From Acorus gramineus (taxonomy: Eukaryota > Streptophyta > Magnoliopsida > Acorales > Acoraceae), in contig CM060854.1 in the NCBI GenBank assembly GCA_030737835.1, forward strand, positions 6,892,860 to 6,956,859: 64,000 nt of DNA, given 5' to 3'. Each line of letters begins with the position of its first letter. Position 1 is the stretch's first letter. The notes under the pieces were generated by a model. It did not search any database and was not told the DNA's origin. It was given only the letters and a program-made list of their open reading frames with translations. The translations under genes and the position numbers were made by a program. Below are positions 1 to 13,265 of this stretch, piece after piece.

Positions 1-1643
1 ATATACCTTGTAAATACACTGGCTGAAATGGTAATCTTCTCTATTGTAAGGCCCTCTCTTGATACAAACAAGAAACGATTCTTTTCCAATACCACCAATA
101 CCTGAAAAATCAGAGTTGGGCAAAACCTTTGGGCTTGAAATAGAAAGATTTAATAGAATGCCTTAATTAGGAAGTATGAAATAATACAAATTACCCATCA
201 TGTATTGCTAAAACTGTATAGGCAGAAATCCTGATGGAATTCTCATCTTAATGAAAATCAAAGCAAGCATCATTTTCAGGAGAAAAAGAAGAAGAAGAAG
301 AAATACATGCCATTGAGTTTTTGGAGGTTTCATTTTATAAGAGGAGCTCAACAAAAGACATTAATGCATGGAAGCATTTGTTGAAAAGGTGACTGAATTA
401 TGGTTGCAACGTGTAAGTGACGGTTATCTGAAACTAAGAACACATGTATATGCACACACAATGACATGAAAATCTGAGAGAATTAATTAAAAAGTGTTAC
501 ATGCAGAAAATGTGAGACACAGAGACATGAAGTTCTAGTCAGTGGTCAACTGCCTCCTCTGGAGCCCATTATTGAATATTGTTTACATTTAAAGCCACTT
601 AAAATCTAATTTTTGAAGAGTTATTTTCAATGTTTTCCCCCAGAATATCGATTTTGATAGTTTTGTACACAAAGTTTTTTTTATAAAAAAAAATTGTAAG
701 CTAAAAACATCGGAGCTTCGTTGAAACTAAACACCATAACAAATAAAGATTTTGTTTAAATTATAAGTGAAATTTGAGTATAGATTTGAGTTAGTGTTGA
801 AGATAGCCATCGGTCACCCACAGATTCTGTAATCCAAAAATTAAAGAAAATAAACCTATTTTTCCTCTTCATGGAAGTATGTAATCTTTTGTCAAACCAC
901 GTAAATCTTGTATTTTTGTGGTTTGTGTGAATGTTTTTTTTTTGTTCTTCTCTGTTTTGATTTGTGATTTGTTAAACAAAAACAACATGTAATTTTGAAA
1001 TTCATGGCTTCATAGGGAATGAGAGATTATACAAACACAATCAAAGAGGCATTGGGATGGTACTGCTTTCAAATTGTGCTATAATCCAACACCCCCAACT
1101 TTCTCAAATCAAAAAATTTTCACTATAAAAAACTGGACAATCAACCTAACCCATTAAGAATCTGATGCTATCTAATCCTCCAAACACTAAGCTAGGCTGG
1201 CAAGAGAACAGGTGCTGGGATGATAGGTAATAGTGGGGATAAGTAAGGGGGAGGACAACTTATCTCATTTGATATAAAAAATAATCAGAATAAAATACAA
1301 ACAATTATCCTAATTTTGAAAATGAAAGTGGGAATTTTTTGTTCCATCTAAAGGATGAAATAATATTTATTCTCATTTTTTATTTTAATTTCGATAAATG
1401 TAAATATGAACAAAATTAAAAATCATAAAAACCTTAACTCATCGTCAAACTAGCCCTAATAGAACAAACATCAATCAACAAAACCCAAAATGTAATATAA
1501 AAAAAAAAACAAGAACTTGAAAAACCCTAAAAATAGAGGGGGACAGAATCCTTACCCAGTCACGGCCACATCATCATCTTCTTTATAAGAGAAAGAATAG
1601 CACTTTCTCATTTATTATGTACCTTAAAAAAATGTTGAGTTTC
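1..1643. other. intergenic, no gene seen
   Basis: AT-rich sequence with many stop codons in all frames and no open frame that resembles a known protein. No recognisable promoter or RNA gene was seen. It may include regulatory DNA of a gene beyond the left edge. Confidence 0.5.
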
Positions 1644-1904
1644 TTATTTTTAAGTCCCCACAAATCATCATATTTAGTGATTGATCCCTCACTTTTTCGT
1701 ATTTAGGTTTTAGTCCCCAGATTTAAAGGATAATTCTTTTTTAGTCCCCATCAGGGACTAAAAAGAAAAATAAATAATTTACGGATAGGTCCCTATCAGG
1801 GATTAAAAATGAATTATCCTTTAAATCTGGAGACTAAAACTCAAATACGAAGAAATAAGAGATCGATCACTAATAGTTTCTGGGGACTTAAAAATAAAAA
1901 ATCC
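1644..1904. mobile_element. MITE, family A copy 1 (near full-length inverted repeat)
   Basis: The element is almost entirely an inverted repeat. The left arm begins TTTTTAAGTCCCCACAAAT and the right arm ends in the complement, near CTGGGGACTTAAAAATAAA. Phrases such as TAGTCCC, ATCGATC and CGTATTTAG occur in both arms. A second copy lies at about 42668-42923 with the same arms and centre. There is no coding capacity, so it would have to be mobilised in trans. The superfamily cannot be fixed because a target-site duplication is not clear. Confidence 0.75.
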
Positions 1905-3183
1905 AAAAATGTTACATGGTTGTTCAAGTCACTTTTTATACACTGGTCTAATCAAGTCTCTATCTTTGGTTGATAAAAATTGAAATAATTCGGGAATAAC
2001 CCGTCTGGAAGAAGAACAGTTTGGGGAATAGTGGGGAATAAATGTGAATAAACCAAAAACATAATAAATAGGTATAGATATATCAAAATATGTGCAATGA
2101 GCCCGGATTGTATTCCACATTTTCTATGTAACTGTGTTATTCACCCACTCTATTTTAAAGAGAGATCACATGTTAAATTACTAGTTTATCACCTTTTATA
2201 AATAGAGGATTCACATGTCAAATTATTTTTTATCTTATATAATTTTTAATCACATCTTATGTAAATTTTATTCACATTTTATCTATAGTTTATCCATGGT
2301 CAACCAAATTTCATTATTATTTGTCCGACGAGAATGATTAAAAATATAGCTAAATAAAAAATAATTTATTTATTATCTGTACAAGCATAATTATATATCT
2401 TTAAATAATTTATGTCGTTGCTCAAATGAGAAAAGTGGACTGGTATGTGAATATGTGATTGTTTTTCGAATCAATTGATAAATATGAGTAGTATAATTCA
2501 ATAATCTAGACATTCGATTACTCTCTGGGACCACGAGATAGCAAAATCACATTATATTGACGACAGTCTACAAATGTTTTTGATTTTTTTTAACAGGAAG
2601 ACATCATGTAGTGAAAAAGATGAAATATATACTCTGACAATTTTATAGACCCATTTTTTAAAAAATGTAAAAAAATTTAAACAAAATACAACTATCATTG
2701 GACAACTTGGGTGTGTTCAGTGAGCCCAATGCCAATGTCTTTTAGGAGTTAGGACTGGTCTGCTAAGGGTAGAGGATCTTAATTTTAGGGGGGAATAAAA
2801 AAATCTACCAAATTATACCATTGCCATGTCTATCAACAATGGCATTACAGGAACATCAGATTATGATATTAATTCAATAGTGATCCTCAACAATGTCTTT
2901 CATACATTGATTACAACGTAGCAAGGGCAATAATTAAACCATCCTCAATGTTACGTAATAATTCATCACATTCTTTTGATTCATTGAGATCCATTCAAGT
3001 CACACACATGCACTGCCTGTACAAGGAAACAGAGTCCACACAAAATGGCAAACATTCACAACAGTTAAACTCTACTAATTTTTCTAGCTGTTCTCTTTAC
3101 AGGAGTGAAAGACCAAGGCACAGCTCTTCACCGCCATCGGAGAGCATAACGAGAATTCCATGAAAGTCTTCGATGAATCTACG
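1905..3183. other. intergenic and likely 3' UTR of the BAG gene
   Basis: No gene was seen. The part near 3183 probably contains the 3' UTR of the minus-strand BAG gene. A stretch around 2000-2320 (phrases like CACATGTCAAATTA and TTTATAAATAGAGG, ending near GGTCAACCAAAT) resembles pieces of the MITEs at 14.9 and 37.4 kb, so it is probably a decayed relative. Confidence 0.4.
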
Positions 3184-6100
3184 CTAGTCAAAGTGTTCCC
3201 AACGCTGGGTTTCTTTCATGGAAGGCGTGGGGCGTGGAGCGCTCAGGCTTCCTACGCCAGACCCGAACATCTCCCACTGTGTTGACACAGACACAGCATT
3301 GTTGCAGCCACTGAATGGGTTGGAGTTTCTGGCCTTCAAGAGGTCAAGTGTCTCCACCAAGCTCTGTACTCGGCGAACCTGTCAGAAGTTAAAAAAAAAA
3401 AAACATGATCAATACTTTTTTTTGTGATTTTACTATGAATATAATACAGTAGACATATCACCAGAGGAAATTTTGTTTCAGTTTTGCTATGGGCATCTAA
3501 AGAGGAACAAGCCTTGCAATCATCGTCATCATCAAATTTCCAAAGCTTTCTTACATATGCCTAGGAGTCAATCATTAACTTATACCCTTTCCCCCATTTG
3601 TTTTTAGAATAAGTGGATAAGGGAAGAACATATTTAATATTTAATACTCAAAAAAAGCATATTTTCCATGCATAAATTGTAATAGTTATGCAAAACACAC
3701 AACCCCCCTCCCCGCCCAACAGTTTTCAGTTTTACTTTTTTTTACCTGCTTCAGCTCCATACTTGTTAAATCTCCTAAAAATTATATTCTCCATTGTATT
3801 TGGAGTCTTCTTCTCCCTAACATTCTCTGTGCATTCATTTTTAATCATAGACATCCTTGTCACTCCTATAATTCATCATCTTGACATTATTGTTTTACCC
3901 ACACCCAATATTTATATACCGGGGAATAGACTAAAACTGACCATCATAATCATTTCTGAGGACTAAAGTGCTAGAAACTAATTAGACACAAATACACCTC
4001 AGACACTTGCAACTCGTTTTCTAGCTGCTAAGATGCAATAATCCTCCAAAAAAATTTGTCCAGTTGATTACAAATAGCTGTCTTGTTGAAATGCAGTTTG
4101 GAAAGCAGAGTTACTTGTGTGTTCTGAAGGAATTTCTTATATAGCATTAACTTGCATAATTTCAATAACATCTTGGCATACGGAATTTAACTCATTGTTC
4201 ATACTAATTAATAGTACGATAATTTCATAAAAAAGCTCATTTAAATATGCCAATCATCATTCTATAATAGAAGACCTTAATGACTAACTTTTCAGATAAA
4301 GATAAAAGAAGTCATTATAATTTATTTCTTTCAACAAATTGAACCTTGAATCAATTCTTTGAAGAACATTAAGAAAAGGTTTCAGGAAGACCTCAGCATG
4401 AACCACCAGTAGCCTGTGGAGGTAATAAAAATAATGTATTTCAGCATAGAAACTGCATAAAAAATGAGGTAGAATACCCAATACATTGTCTGTAAAACCA
4501 GTATAATTTCTATAACTGGCATTGGCTGCAGATAGTCGAAAATGGTTGGTAACGCCAAGGTTTCCAACTCAAAACTGAATAAAATGTATGTCATGACAAA
4601 TATATGCGGGAAAAAACTGTAACAGGGTCAGATTGGGTCAGGTTTAAGGATATCCGGACTCGTTCCATCAATATAATGGATGAGGTCCAAATCTATTTTC
4701 TTGGTAAACTGCAGACCCTTTTCAGGTGTTACAAAGGCATAATCTGAAGTGGTCAGGTCTACTTTTTCAACAAGATCAGTATCACATACAGAAAAACTGA
4801 AATTTAGATAAGGTTAAGATGGATGACAACTAATTTAATGAAACACAAAGGCCCTAACTGATAAGAGACAAGTCGGGTTTAGATAGTTGTACCAATATAT
4901 CATGTAACAACTCTAGTCTGATACACATATTAACAGGGTCCCACTTCTCCATACAAAATTCGCCTACTGGATCAGGTCAGGTTAGGACATCGGATGATAT
5001 TGACCGAATCAGTTGAACCTCAGTAGTATGATGAGAAACATGAAGAATTAAGATAACAGCTTCCAACAATTAAACTTCTTAATTATTGAATAGGACATCA
5101 TTCATGTTAAAGGATGTTAGAAGAATCTGACACGTTTCAGTCCTTGAGGACAAATAGGGAGTTTGTATTTCATAAGTGAGGTGGGTGAAATATCTTGTAA
5201 TTGGGGTATCAAGTCATGAAATTAAAATTTTTAAGCACATAAGGTCAAGCAGAGTAGCCCTTGATTAGTTAAAAAAAAAACACCTCATTGAGAAATTACA
5301 AAGGCTACAAATCCCAAAAACTATCCATGTTCAGACTCAGACGCATCATCAACACCAAAATCTGTTTTCGTTTATGTACTCAATTGTTTAGGGTAGGATT
5401 GATGCAACATCTTCCAACTAGAACTGTGTCCAACACAATTCCCACAATGATCATATGCCTATAACTACATTCTTCATTTTTAAGGTCTATCCACCTCCGA
5501 TCCTATTGACCCAACTTACTCACATGCTTACAAGTACTTTGTATCCCAAATTTCCTAACTTACATGGACCAAGATATTTGTAACGCAGTTCTCAAATACC
5601 TTCCGTAAATGAGTTGGATAAGGGTATAACTATAGGGCACAAATTTAAAATCTCAATGGTATCGAATACAGAAACAATAGCTCATTAGTCTTGTACACAT
5701 GGAATCATGATCTACCAAAGAGAACAATATTAAATAATCATTTCATATGGCATTTTAGATGTTGTAAAGATACATCTGAATAGACTATTAAAGTAAAATA
5801 GGGATATACTGGAAGATCAACCTGAATCCGCCTCTGTACTTTAGCTTCTCCTTCAGCTTCGATGCTGTCTAACTTCAGCAACTGCCTCATAAGCAATTCA
5901 GTTGACACAATGAATTCCTTCTCCGCAACCTTTGTGCCCCCACGCCAAGCCATCTCCAGTGCAGAAACCTATACAACCATCAAATTATGAGAACCCCATT
6001 TTGCATTATTTCTTGCTAGGAAATATATTTTGCATAATAGAAAAACTACGAACCTTCGCAGCAAGCATATCAACCTCAGCCCTCACACCAGCAACAGCTT

Positions 6101-7687
6101 CACAGGCCCTGGATATGCCATGATCTCTCTTCAAAGCCTGAAGCTTCATTTCTTTGCTTGCAGGATCCTCCAAAAGGACCACCTTTGACATGTCTTTAAC
6201 ACCTACCATATGCAAATACTCATCATCGTCCTTCTGCTTCCCTCTGAACAAAAGCCTCTGCTCCTTGGGTTCCAACCCAGTTTCCTGGGAAAGAACCCTC
6301 TTCAGCTCCCCTTTGGTTTCAAAAAGGTTCAGAAAATTAATGAAGATGAGATATAAATAGTGGTATATCAAATGAAACAAAAAATTTAAAACAACACAAA
6401 AATCCTTACCCAAATAGAAGATTGAAATCCAAACCACGCTGACATAAGTTTACAAAACCAAATATGTTAAAAAATAAATGAATAGGAGGGGCATGATATG
6501 AAGTGTGAAAGTACATTGCAAGAACCATTATAAGTACACAATGTAAACATAACAAAATTTCCCAGCAAGCTCCATTAACAAGAATTGAAAAGAATGTGAA
6601 TCATGGAATAATATCAAACAAGGTCAAAGTTATAATATCTGTTTTGATTTCATGGTTCATTGAGTAATGGGGCTTAAATGGAAAATCATAAAACTAAACC
6701 CAAAATCTCAAGAAAAAAGAGAACATATGAAAAGACAATTGTACTTCGAACTCAGTCTAGCTACCAACCAACAAACACCAGAAACAAAATAAAATAAATA
6801 AATAAATAATAAAACCACAACTGAAGAAAGAAATTGGAGACCAAATTAAATTAAATAACTGCCAAAACATTAAACCTGCTTCAACTAAACAAAAGATAAA
6901 CCGAATGCACAAACATTAAGCTAAGAACCAATTTCCCCTGCAACACTGGAATAATAAATAAACGGAATATCAAAATCATCTTTGCCTATAAGAAATTTAG
7001 TCAGACATTGAGACATGCCTATAAAACAAATCATTCAGAAAAAACCACATAAATAAGAAATGTGTGCAAAACCCATATAAGCTGTTACCACATAAATAAG
7101 AAATGTCAGACAAACCCATAAAACTGTGCTGATCATAGGATTCAATGGGACAAAAAAAACCAAAATAATAAAAGTAATCACCCGTTAACGGCAAATTATT
7201 TAGTCAAACCATCTAACAATACAAATAATTTATCTAAACCATATAACAGCAAACCCATATAACAACGCTGATCATAGGATTCAAAGGAAATTTAGTCAAA
7301 TCATGCATATAAAACAAACCCATATAGAAAAACCCACATAAATAAGAAATGTGAGAAAAACCCACATAACAATGGGGCAAAAAAAAAAAAAAAACCCACA
7401 TAATAGAAGTAATCACCCAGTAACATGAAATAATTTTTGAAAAAAGAATAAAATGTCGAGTTGTTACCAAAAGTGGACTGGGCAGGAACAGAGATGTCAT
7501 GGATGGAAGAGCCATGGGAGACCTTGATCATGATCATGGGCCCTGCTGGTTTGAGCCCCCCAAGCTCCCTCTTCTGTACAAGCATCCCACCTGGCCTCAA
7601 CTCCCAGTCTATCCCCTTCTCACCACCACCACCAACACTACCATTCTTTGCAGCTGCATTTGGAAGCCTTCCTGATGATCTCTTCAT
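3184..7687 (-). CDS. BAG family molecular chaperone regulator (ubiquitin-like plus BAG domain)
   Basis: A predicted Hsp70 co-chaperone of the plant BAG1-4 class. In this family the BAG helices bind the Hsc70 ATPase domain as a nucleotide-exchange factor, and the ubiquitin-like domain links to degradation. Four exons join in frame on the minus strand: 7687-7468, 6310-6054, 5968-5822 and 3378-3184, all with GT-AG introns, giving 272 residues, usual for the class. Residues 1-40 are a basic, Gly-rich leader (start MKRSSGRLPN). The ubiquitin-like domain spans roughly 41-120, with ETGLEPKEQRLLFRGK and GVKDMSKVVLLEDPASKE. The BAG domain spans roughly 130-225, with ISRACEAVAGVRAEVD, then EAKVQRR and VRRVQSLVETLDLLKARNSN across the last junction. 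The C-terminus ends RWEHFD, as in relatives. The last intron is 2.4 kb. A CT microsatellite lies just upstream of the start. The exact paralogue (BAG1, 2, 3 or 4) cannot be named with confidence. Confidence 0.92.
3379..5821 (-). other. last intron of the BAG gene (2.4 kb)
   Basis: The intron between BAG exons 3 and 4 has GT and AG ends in the minus direction. No nested gene was found. The stretch at about 4620-5050 has recurring phrases such as GGGTCAGGTT and GGATCAGGTCAGGTTAGGAC and may be a decayed repeat, but I cannot assign it. The short open frames here have no recognisable content. Confidence 0.6.
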
Positions 7688-7843
7688 CTTAACCCAACAG
7701 AATATTTTTCCAAAGAAAGAAAGACAAGAGAGAGAGAGAGAGGTTTGGTGGTTTCTAACCAGGAAGGGAAGGAATGAACAATCCAGTGACTGGGGGGTGG
7801 GGGATGGAAACAAGTTTTGTCTCTAGGAAAGTTCAGGAGCAAC

Positions 7844-7873
7844 TTTTCTCTCTCTCTCTCTCTCTCTCTCTCG
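7844..7873. repeat. CT dinucleotide microsatellite in the BAG leader/promoter
   Basis: About 14 CT units lie some 160 bp upstream of the BAG start codon. On the BAG strand they read as GA repeats. GA/CT tracts are common in plant core promoters and 5' UTRs, so this may be part of the leader. A second short GA tract lies at about 7730-7741. Confidence 0.8.
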
Positions 7874-8052
7874 AATAATAGAGGACAACTGCTTTTGTGG
7901 GTTCATTGTGATGCCTTACTTGGACTTCAATTTTTTATTATAATAATAATGTATATATAATTATATAAGCTTCTTCTTTTGCAAATATAAACAACAATAT
8001 CATGCCATGTGATATTTAAAAACAAAATCATGGCCTCATGGTTAAAAAATGG

Positions 8053-9077
8053 GGGTGAGGTTATTACCACCCCATCCTGTTAGATACTCACCCTATCTTT
8101 TAAAATATTTATTTTTATTATTTAAAAGTAAATCAACACCATTCCATTTCATCGACAATAAAGGTATCAACAAAGTGTATTTCTATCGACAGACGTGATG
8201 TCGACAGATATTGGTTCCACCGACTTCTTTTTCTTCTTCTTCTTTCCCTCCTCCCCCACCGAGCTTCTCCCACCATGGCACCACCTCTTCCTCCTCTCCA
8301 CCGAGCTTTTCCTCCCATCACCTCTTCTGCTCTTCCTCCTCCCCCACCGAGATCATTTTCTCATCACATTTTCCTCCATTAACCCCAAGCACCACATGAC
8401 CTCCCCCTCCCCCTCCTCCTCTGCGGACAACAATAACACCCACCCCAATAAGCGACAACCCACCATCACCACCAACCCATCCCTCTCCATGACCCCCACC
8501 GAATCCAACGCCCTCCATCTCCTCGACCTCCTCCTTCACTGCACAGGGTTCGTCACCATGGACTACCTCTCCTCCATCAAGTACATCTACACCTACTTCG
8601 TGCACACACTCCACTCCTGTCTCTTCCACATCCTCGCATCCAGACCCTCCGTTATCGTTAAGTTGGTGAGGGTCATTTGCATGGGCTCCTCCGTCGCCGA
8701 GTACACGACGCTTGTGAGAAATATTGATAAAGTCGAAGTGTGCCCCGCCGTGCATGAATCCGCACACAACTTGTCAATAGAGGTAAACTCGGTCGACACT
8801 ACCCTTGTCGAATTAAACAAAAATCCTTACAGAAATCCTTGATTCCCTTCGACACCTAATATATCGGTGGAACCAATATTTGTCGACACTCTTATTGTCG
8901 AACACCCTTACAGTAAGTCTCTAGTGACCATCGATACCACGTCTGTTGACAAAAATACATGTTGTCGACACCCCTATTTTCGATGGGATGGAGTGGTGTT
9001 GGTTTCCTTTTAAAAATTAAAAACAAATATTTTAAGGGGTGGAGTGAGTAACTAATGGGGTGGTAATAACCGCACCC
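8053..9077. mobile_element. Pack-MULE-like element with long terminal inverted repeats
   Basis: The left end, starting GGGTGAGGTTATTACCACCC, matches the complement of the right end, GGGTGCGGTTATTACCACCC. The match continues through both arms for well over 100 bp, including AAAATATTT, AACACCA and TGGTTCCACCGA. The right arm has about 40 extra bp. The arms contain several TCGACA/TGTCGA motifs. The interior (about 8220-8770) is GC-rich, unlike the flanks, and codes on the plus strand with C-ending codons, so it looks like a captured host gene piece. No transposase was seen. The flanks TTAAAAAAT (8042-8050) and TTTAAATAT (9078-9086) agree at 7 of 9 bases, a weak 9-bp duplication. The MULE assignment rests on the TIR length. 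Confidence 0.7.
8398..8760 (+). pseudogene. unidentified coding fragment captured inside the TIR element
   Basis: The frame reads MTSPSPSSSADNNNTHPNKR, then NPSLSMTPTESNALHLLDLL and later MDYLSSIKYIYTYFVHTLHS. Codons end mostly in C or G, and the other frames do not look protein-like, so the plus frame was probably real coding sequence. The ends run into the element's TIRs without a natural stop in the captured portion. I do not recognise the protein. It is most likely a truncated exon of a host gene rather than a functional gene. Confidence 0.45.
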
Positions 9078-12000
9078 TTTAAATATAATATGGAATGTGA
9101 AACAGTTATGTAAATGTAACTGCTATGTTACATTTATATAAATGTAATAGTGTTTATGTAAATATAACAAATAGTTGTAAAGGTGTAAACATTTAAGAAA
9201 TGTATTTGCATTTTCAAATATGGTTTATTTATTTATATGTTTGTCAAATGCTATAATGTTTAGTTAATAACATTCTTCAAAAAAAATGTATATAGTACGG
9301 ATGTAATTTTTTTAAAAAAAGAGTAGCAGTTTGAAGGATTTTAATAAAAAAAAATAATTTAGGTAAGTTTTGGTGTAATTTAGGTAAGATTTGGGTGTAA
9401 CTGAAATAGAAAATTCAGTTACTAGGTAAGGATTTCAAAATTCAAATTTTGAAATACATAAATTTTAGTGTAACCGTGAAAAATTAGTAACTGATTAGAG
9501 AAAAAAAAAGATTTAGGTTAATGAGACAGATTTTTAATGAAGTACATATTTATATTTTGTCATTTTACCCTTTTTGAAAAGTCAACAAGTCAATTAATGA
9601 GATGATGACACCTCATAGGGCTTATGAGTGGGGCTTATATTTTGGGGCCTCGGTATCATGACTCTTAAAAAAATTCTAATAATGTATATACTTTAAATGA
9701 AAATGACTAATAAATTATAGGAAAAATGATAAAAAAAAAAAAAAAAAAAGATCTCCTAAAAGTTAGAAATACCCGTATCAGCCACTTTTTAAAATTATAC
9801 TTAAAAAAGTCTCATTTCACCGTTTGAAGAAATAAAATACTAATTCACCTTTATGTAATTAAATCATTAACATCCATCTAACCCTCTTAAGTTATTCCAC
9901 ACAAAAAACCTATTTTTCCTACAAAACAACAATCTCTTTATACATGATCAAAATCAATTCTCTTAGAAGTTTTATTATTATAAATCATATTGTGTGTTTC
10001 CTATATATATCTTATATGATGTTATTTATCATTTTTCATTATATATAATCATAATATGTAATCTAAATCTGTGTTGTGCCTCAATGCAACAGATAATATT
10101 TAATATTTTAAATCATTATTTATATTTTTTTTGCTATTCACATATTGTTATGACGTCATTAATAAAAATCTATTTTTTTAAAGAAGCATCAACGTTTATT
10201 GGAGTTCATCATCAAAAACTCAAATTATATTGATACATATTTCACAAAATCTACCTAACAACAAAAAATTTAGAATAAAAAAAAGTTGATCTATATGAAA
10301 ATGTGTGAAATACATTAACAAAATTAACAGAGTGAAATATTTTAACAAAGTTAAAGAAGTACAAAATATATTAAGAATCTAATTGCATAAAGGTAAATTG
10401 GCCTTTTGTATTTTTAAAATTATAAAATATGATTTTTTTAAATATAATTTTAAAAAGTGACTGATTTGAATATTTTTAATTTTTAAAATATTTTTTTTAT
10501 ATTTTTTTCTAAATTACATGATGTTTTAATATGATTAAAAAATTATAAAATAAACCGAATGCAACGGCACTCAAGATAAGATAAATAAGAGACAAAGATA
10601 ACTACTGCAGGACACTTGGATTCGAAGTGAACATTGTACACCTACCCTTCGTCAGATTTTATATCCCACTAAAGCCCTTGAATAAAAAAAATTCATTTGT
10701 TATCCAAGAATATAATCTTTATATTTTTGAACCCCCCCCCCCCCCCCCCCACCATTTGGTTTATAATGACTCTTTTCAGGCATAAAATAATTATACGATG
10801 ATAAAATTAAATAACTTTTTCAGTTTCATTTTTTCTTTTTTGTAAAAATAATTTTTTATTTTTGGTGATTGTATCATAAAAATATAATTATGATTTTTAT
10901 ATGAAATAAATAAGAATAAATTTTACTTCTTCGAATACAACTATCAAGATTTATTTTTAAATTTAAAAGAAATAAATATTACAGCTTATGATTTTTCAAT
11001 ATTAAACATATTCTTTTCTTATCTACTTTCATATTCAAGAGGCATATGGAAACTCTTTTTTTTTTTTTTTTGAGAAAAGATCTACATTGTTACCATGATT
11101 TCATTAATAAAAGTATAATTCTAAGTTAGTAAACACAAAAGCACAAAAAGGACTGATTGGAAGAGGCATACAGAAACTTATACATCAGCATTAGTAAAAT
11201 TCTTCTTGTATTGTTTTTTTTAGTATAAATGATATCTTTTACAATTAATACGACGATAGTTTTGGTGTTCAAAAGAAAAGAATTCTTTATTTTTAAAAAA
11301 TAAATTTTAATTCTATCTTCTAAAATAAAAAAAAATTATAATGAAGGTTTCTAAATAAACCAAATGAAACCACTGTGGATTGGGAATATCCTTATTGATC
11401 CAATAATGCTAATTCTTTAGGGAGTTATCTGCAAAAAAAAAATACACCTTTAAAAAATGGTTGGGATCTTCTCGAAGACCATGAGAGAGCACCTGATGGT
11501 GGTTGGACCATCAATTGCAGTTCGGAAGGTCTGTCTCTTCTCTTCACACCTTTTTATTGCATGTTTCATAGGTCACGTTTCATTAATTATTATTATCATT
11601 ACAGTAACGGCCACATGTGTGGCCCTTGTCTTGACCATGTGTATTTCAATTAATATAATAATTCTATTTAAGTATGGCTGGTGGCCCAAGTCTGTCTTTC
11701 CACCTTTCTTAGTGGGAAAAAGATACACAGTTACATTTATCAACAAAAACTCAGACCTCACATGTTTTTATTTTATTTTTAAATAATAAACATCATCTAA
11801 TGAGATATATACTTTAATAAAAAATGCATATTACTCCATTTCAAATTGAATGAATCCATTTTTAGCAAGTGTAAAAAAAAAATTCAATTAGGTATATACA
11901 TCATCTAACGAGGTATATATTTAATTAAATCTGTAACGAGATATATAAGGTCTATGTTTTGGACTGAAAATAAAACTGAATATATACTTAATTAGATCTG

Positions 12001-12697
12001 TCTTCTTATTGTGTTGAAAAGTGTTATAAGATTCTCGCGCACACAGCATTGATCAGTGGTGCAACTTTGATATGTTAAAGGATGGTTTTGGGGTTTGGTT
12101 AATGAACAAAAAAAAAAGGGATGGAAAGTTTCAATTTTGGAGGGATGAGATTTCCAAGTTCCCATGAAATCATTTCCAAAGCCTGATTGGATACTATAAG
12201 TGATGATTAAGATTTATATTTTGGCTCCAAATTTTCTAATATTCCATTGTGTTTCAGTGTTTGTGTTTGTGGGGAAATAGATTGCATAATAAAACGATGA
12301 GGTTCTTCCACGGTGGATATTGTTATTATTTACTAATGCACATTGCCTCCCATTTACCATCCTTTGTTGTCCCCCAAATCTTTGGCTCCCCTCCATGGGT
12401 TGATAAAAGCAGTCTTTTTTTATGAAATATCAAAATTGTGACCAGCATCTCTCTAAAAATGGTGTCCTGTGTGGTTACATAAAATATTGATTAGAACTAT
12501 TGATGATTTTTATATTTTACAAAAATCATTTTTAAACTATTTTATGAAAATGAAAAGAGTTGATGGTATAAACATAATATTTTATAGATATTTTATATGA
12601 ATTTCTTGAGATGGTTGTGTGAAGCTTATTATTTGTAAGATAAAACTTGAATGCAAATAGTTTCAAAAAGTAAATGATTTGTTCCATTTTCCTTTTA
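9078..12697. other. intergenic, AT-rich, no gene seen
   Basis: This stretch is largely simple AT-rich sequence with homopolymers (A-run at about 9732-9749, C-run at about 10733-10750, T-run at about 11055-11072). The piece at 11050-11150 starts with a T-run and a motif like CATTAATAAAAGTA, which could be the 3' end of a minus-strand LINE. A short open frame at 11457-11786 starts MVGIFSKTMREHLMVVGP but has no recognisable domain. No promoter or RNA gene was identified. Confidence 0.45.
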
Positions 12698-12967
12698 GAT
12701 ATAAGAGTGATGTTACACACTATTTTTTTTTCAATCTCAATTTCAATCTTATATGCATCGATAGAAGATCAACAGAGCATATATTCACATTAATAAGATA
12801 TATGCTTCAATTAAAAAAATTTATATTTTCTATAAATACATTATATAATTTATTTTTATAAAAACATATACATCATTGGATGATGTATATTATTTTTAAA
12901 AAATTTTAAAAACATGTAGCCAGGAATTAGGAATGAAGAATGGGTTGTATTTAATATTATCCTTATA
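12698..12967. mobile_element. MITE-like repeat, family B (GTTACACA type)
   Basis: The left end reads ATAAGAGTGATGTTACACAC. The complement of the right end reads TTATAAGGATAATATTAAAT followed by ACAACCC. The interior holds a phrase like ATACATCATTGGATGATGTAT that recurs, in variants, at about 11900, 13860, 42290, 60740 and 61630. The copy is non-coding and decayed, so the boundaries are approximate. Confidence 0.45.
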
Positions 12968-13265
12968 AACATAAACCTCAGCTATCCTGAATTCATGACC
13001 AGGTATTTTTATTCATTCATCAACCCAACCTCCTCCCTATGCTGCAGTGATGACTAGCCCATGAAATGAACAGTAGCTAAGCTTTTCATGTGTGCTAGTC
13101 TAGACCCTAGTTAGGTCACAATCAGTTCCTATCCGTGACATACATTGCATTGATGGTTAAATTAAATCTCAACCGCCTAATCAAAACAGTCATTCAGTGC
13201 TGAAACCAACGCTCCCAACAAAACACAAACCACTTTTGGCAAGCTCACATGACCTTCAATGACAA

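Noticed and set aside
8318..8767. Long minus-strand open frame opposite the captured fragment
   Set aside because: Composition is Gly/Val-rich as expected from the shadow of a C3-biased plus-strand frame.
11457..11786. 109-codon frame starting MVGIFSKTMREHLMVVGP
   Set aside because: The first 25 residues look protein-like but the rest is low-complexity hydrophobic translation of AT-rich DNA. No family was recognised.
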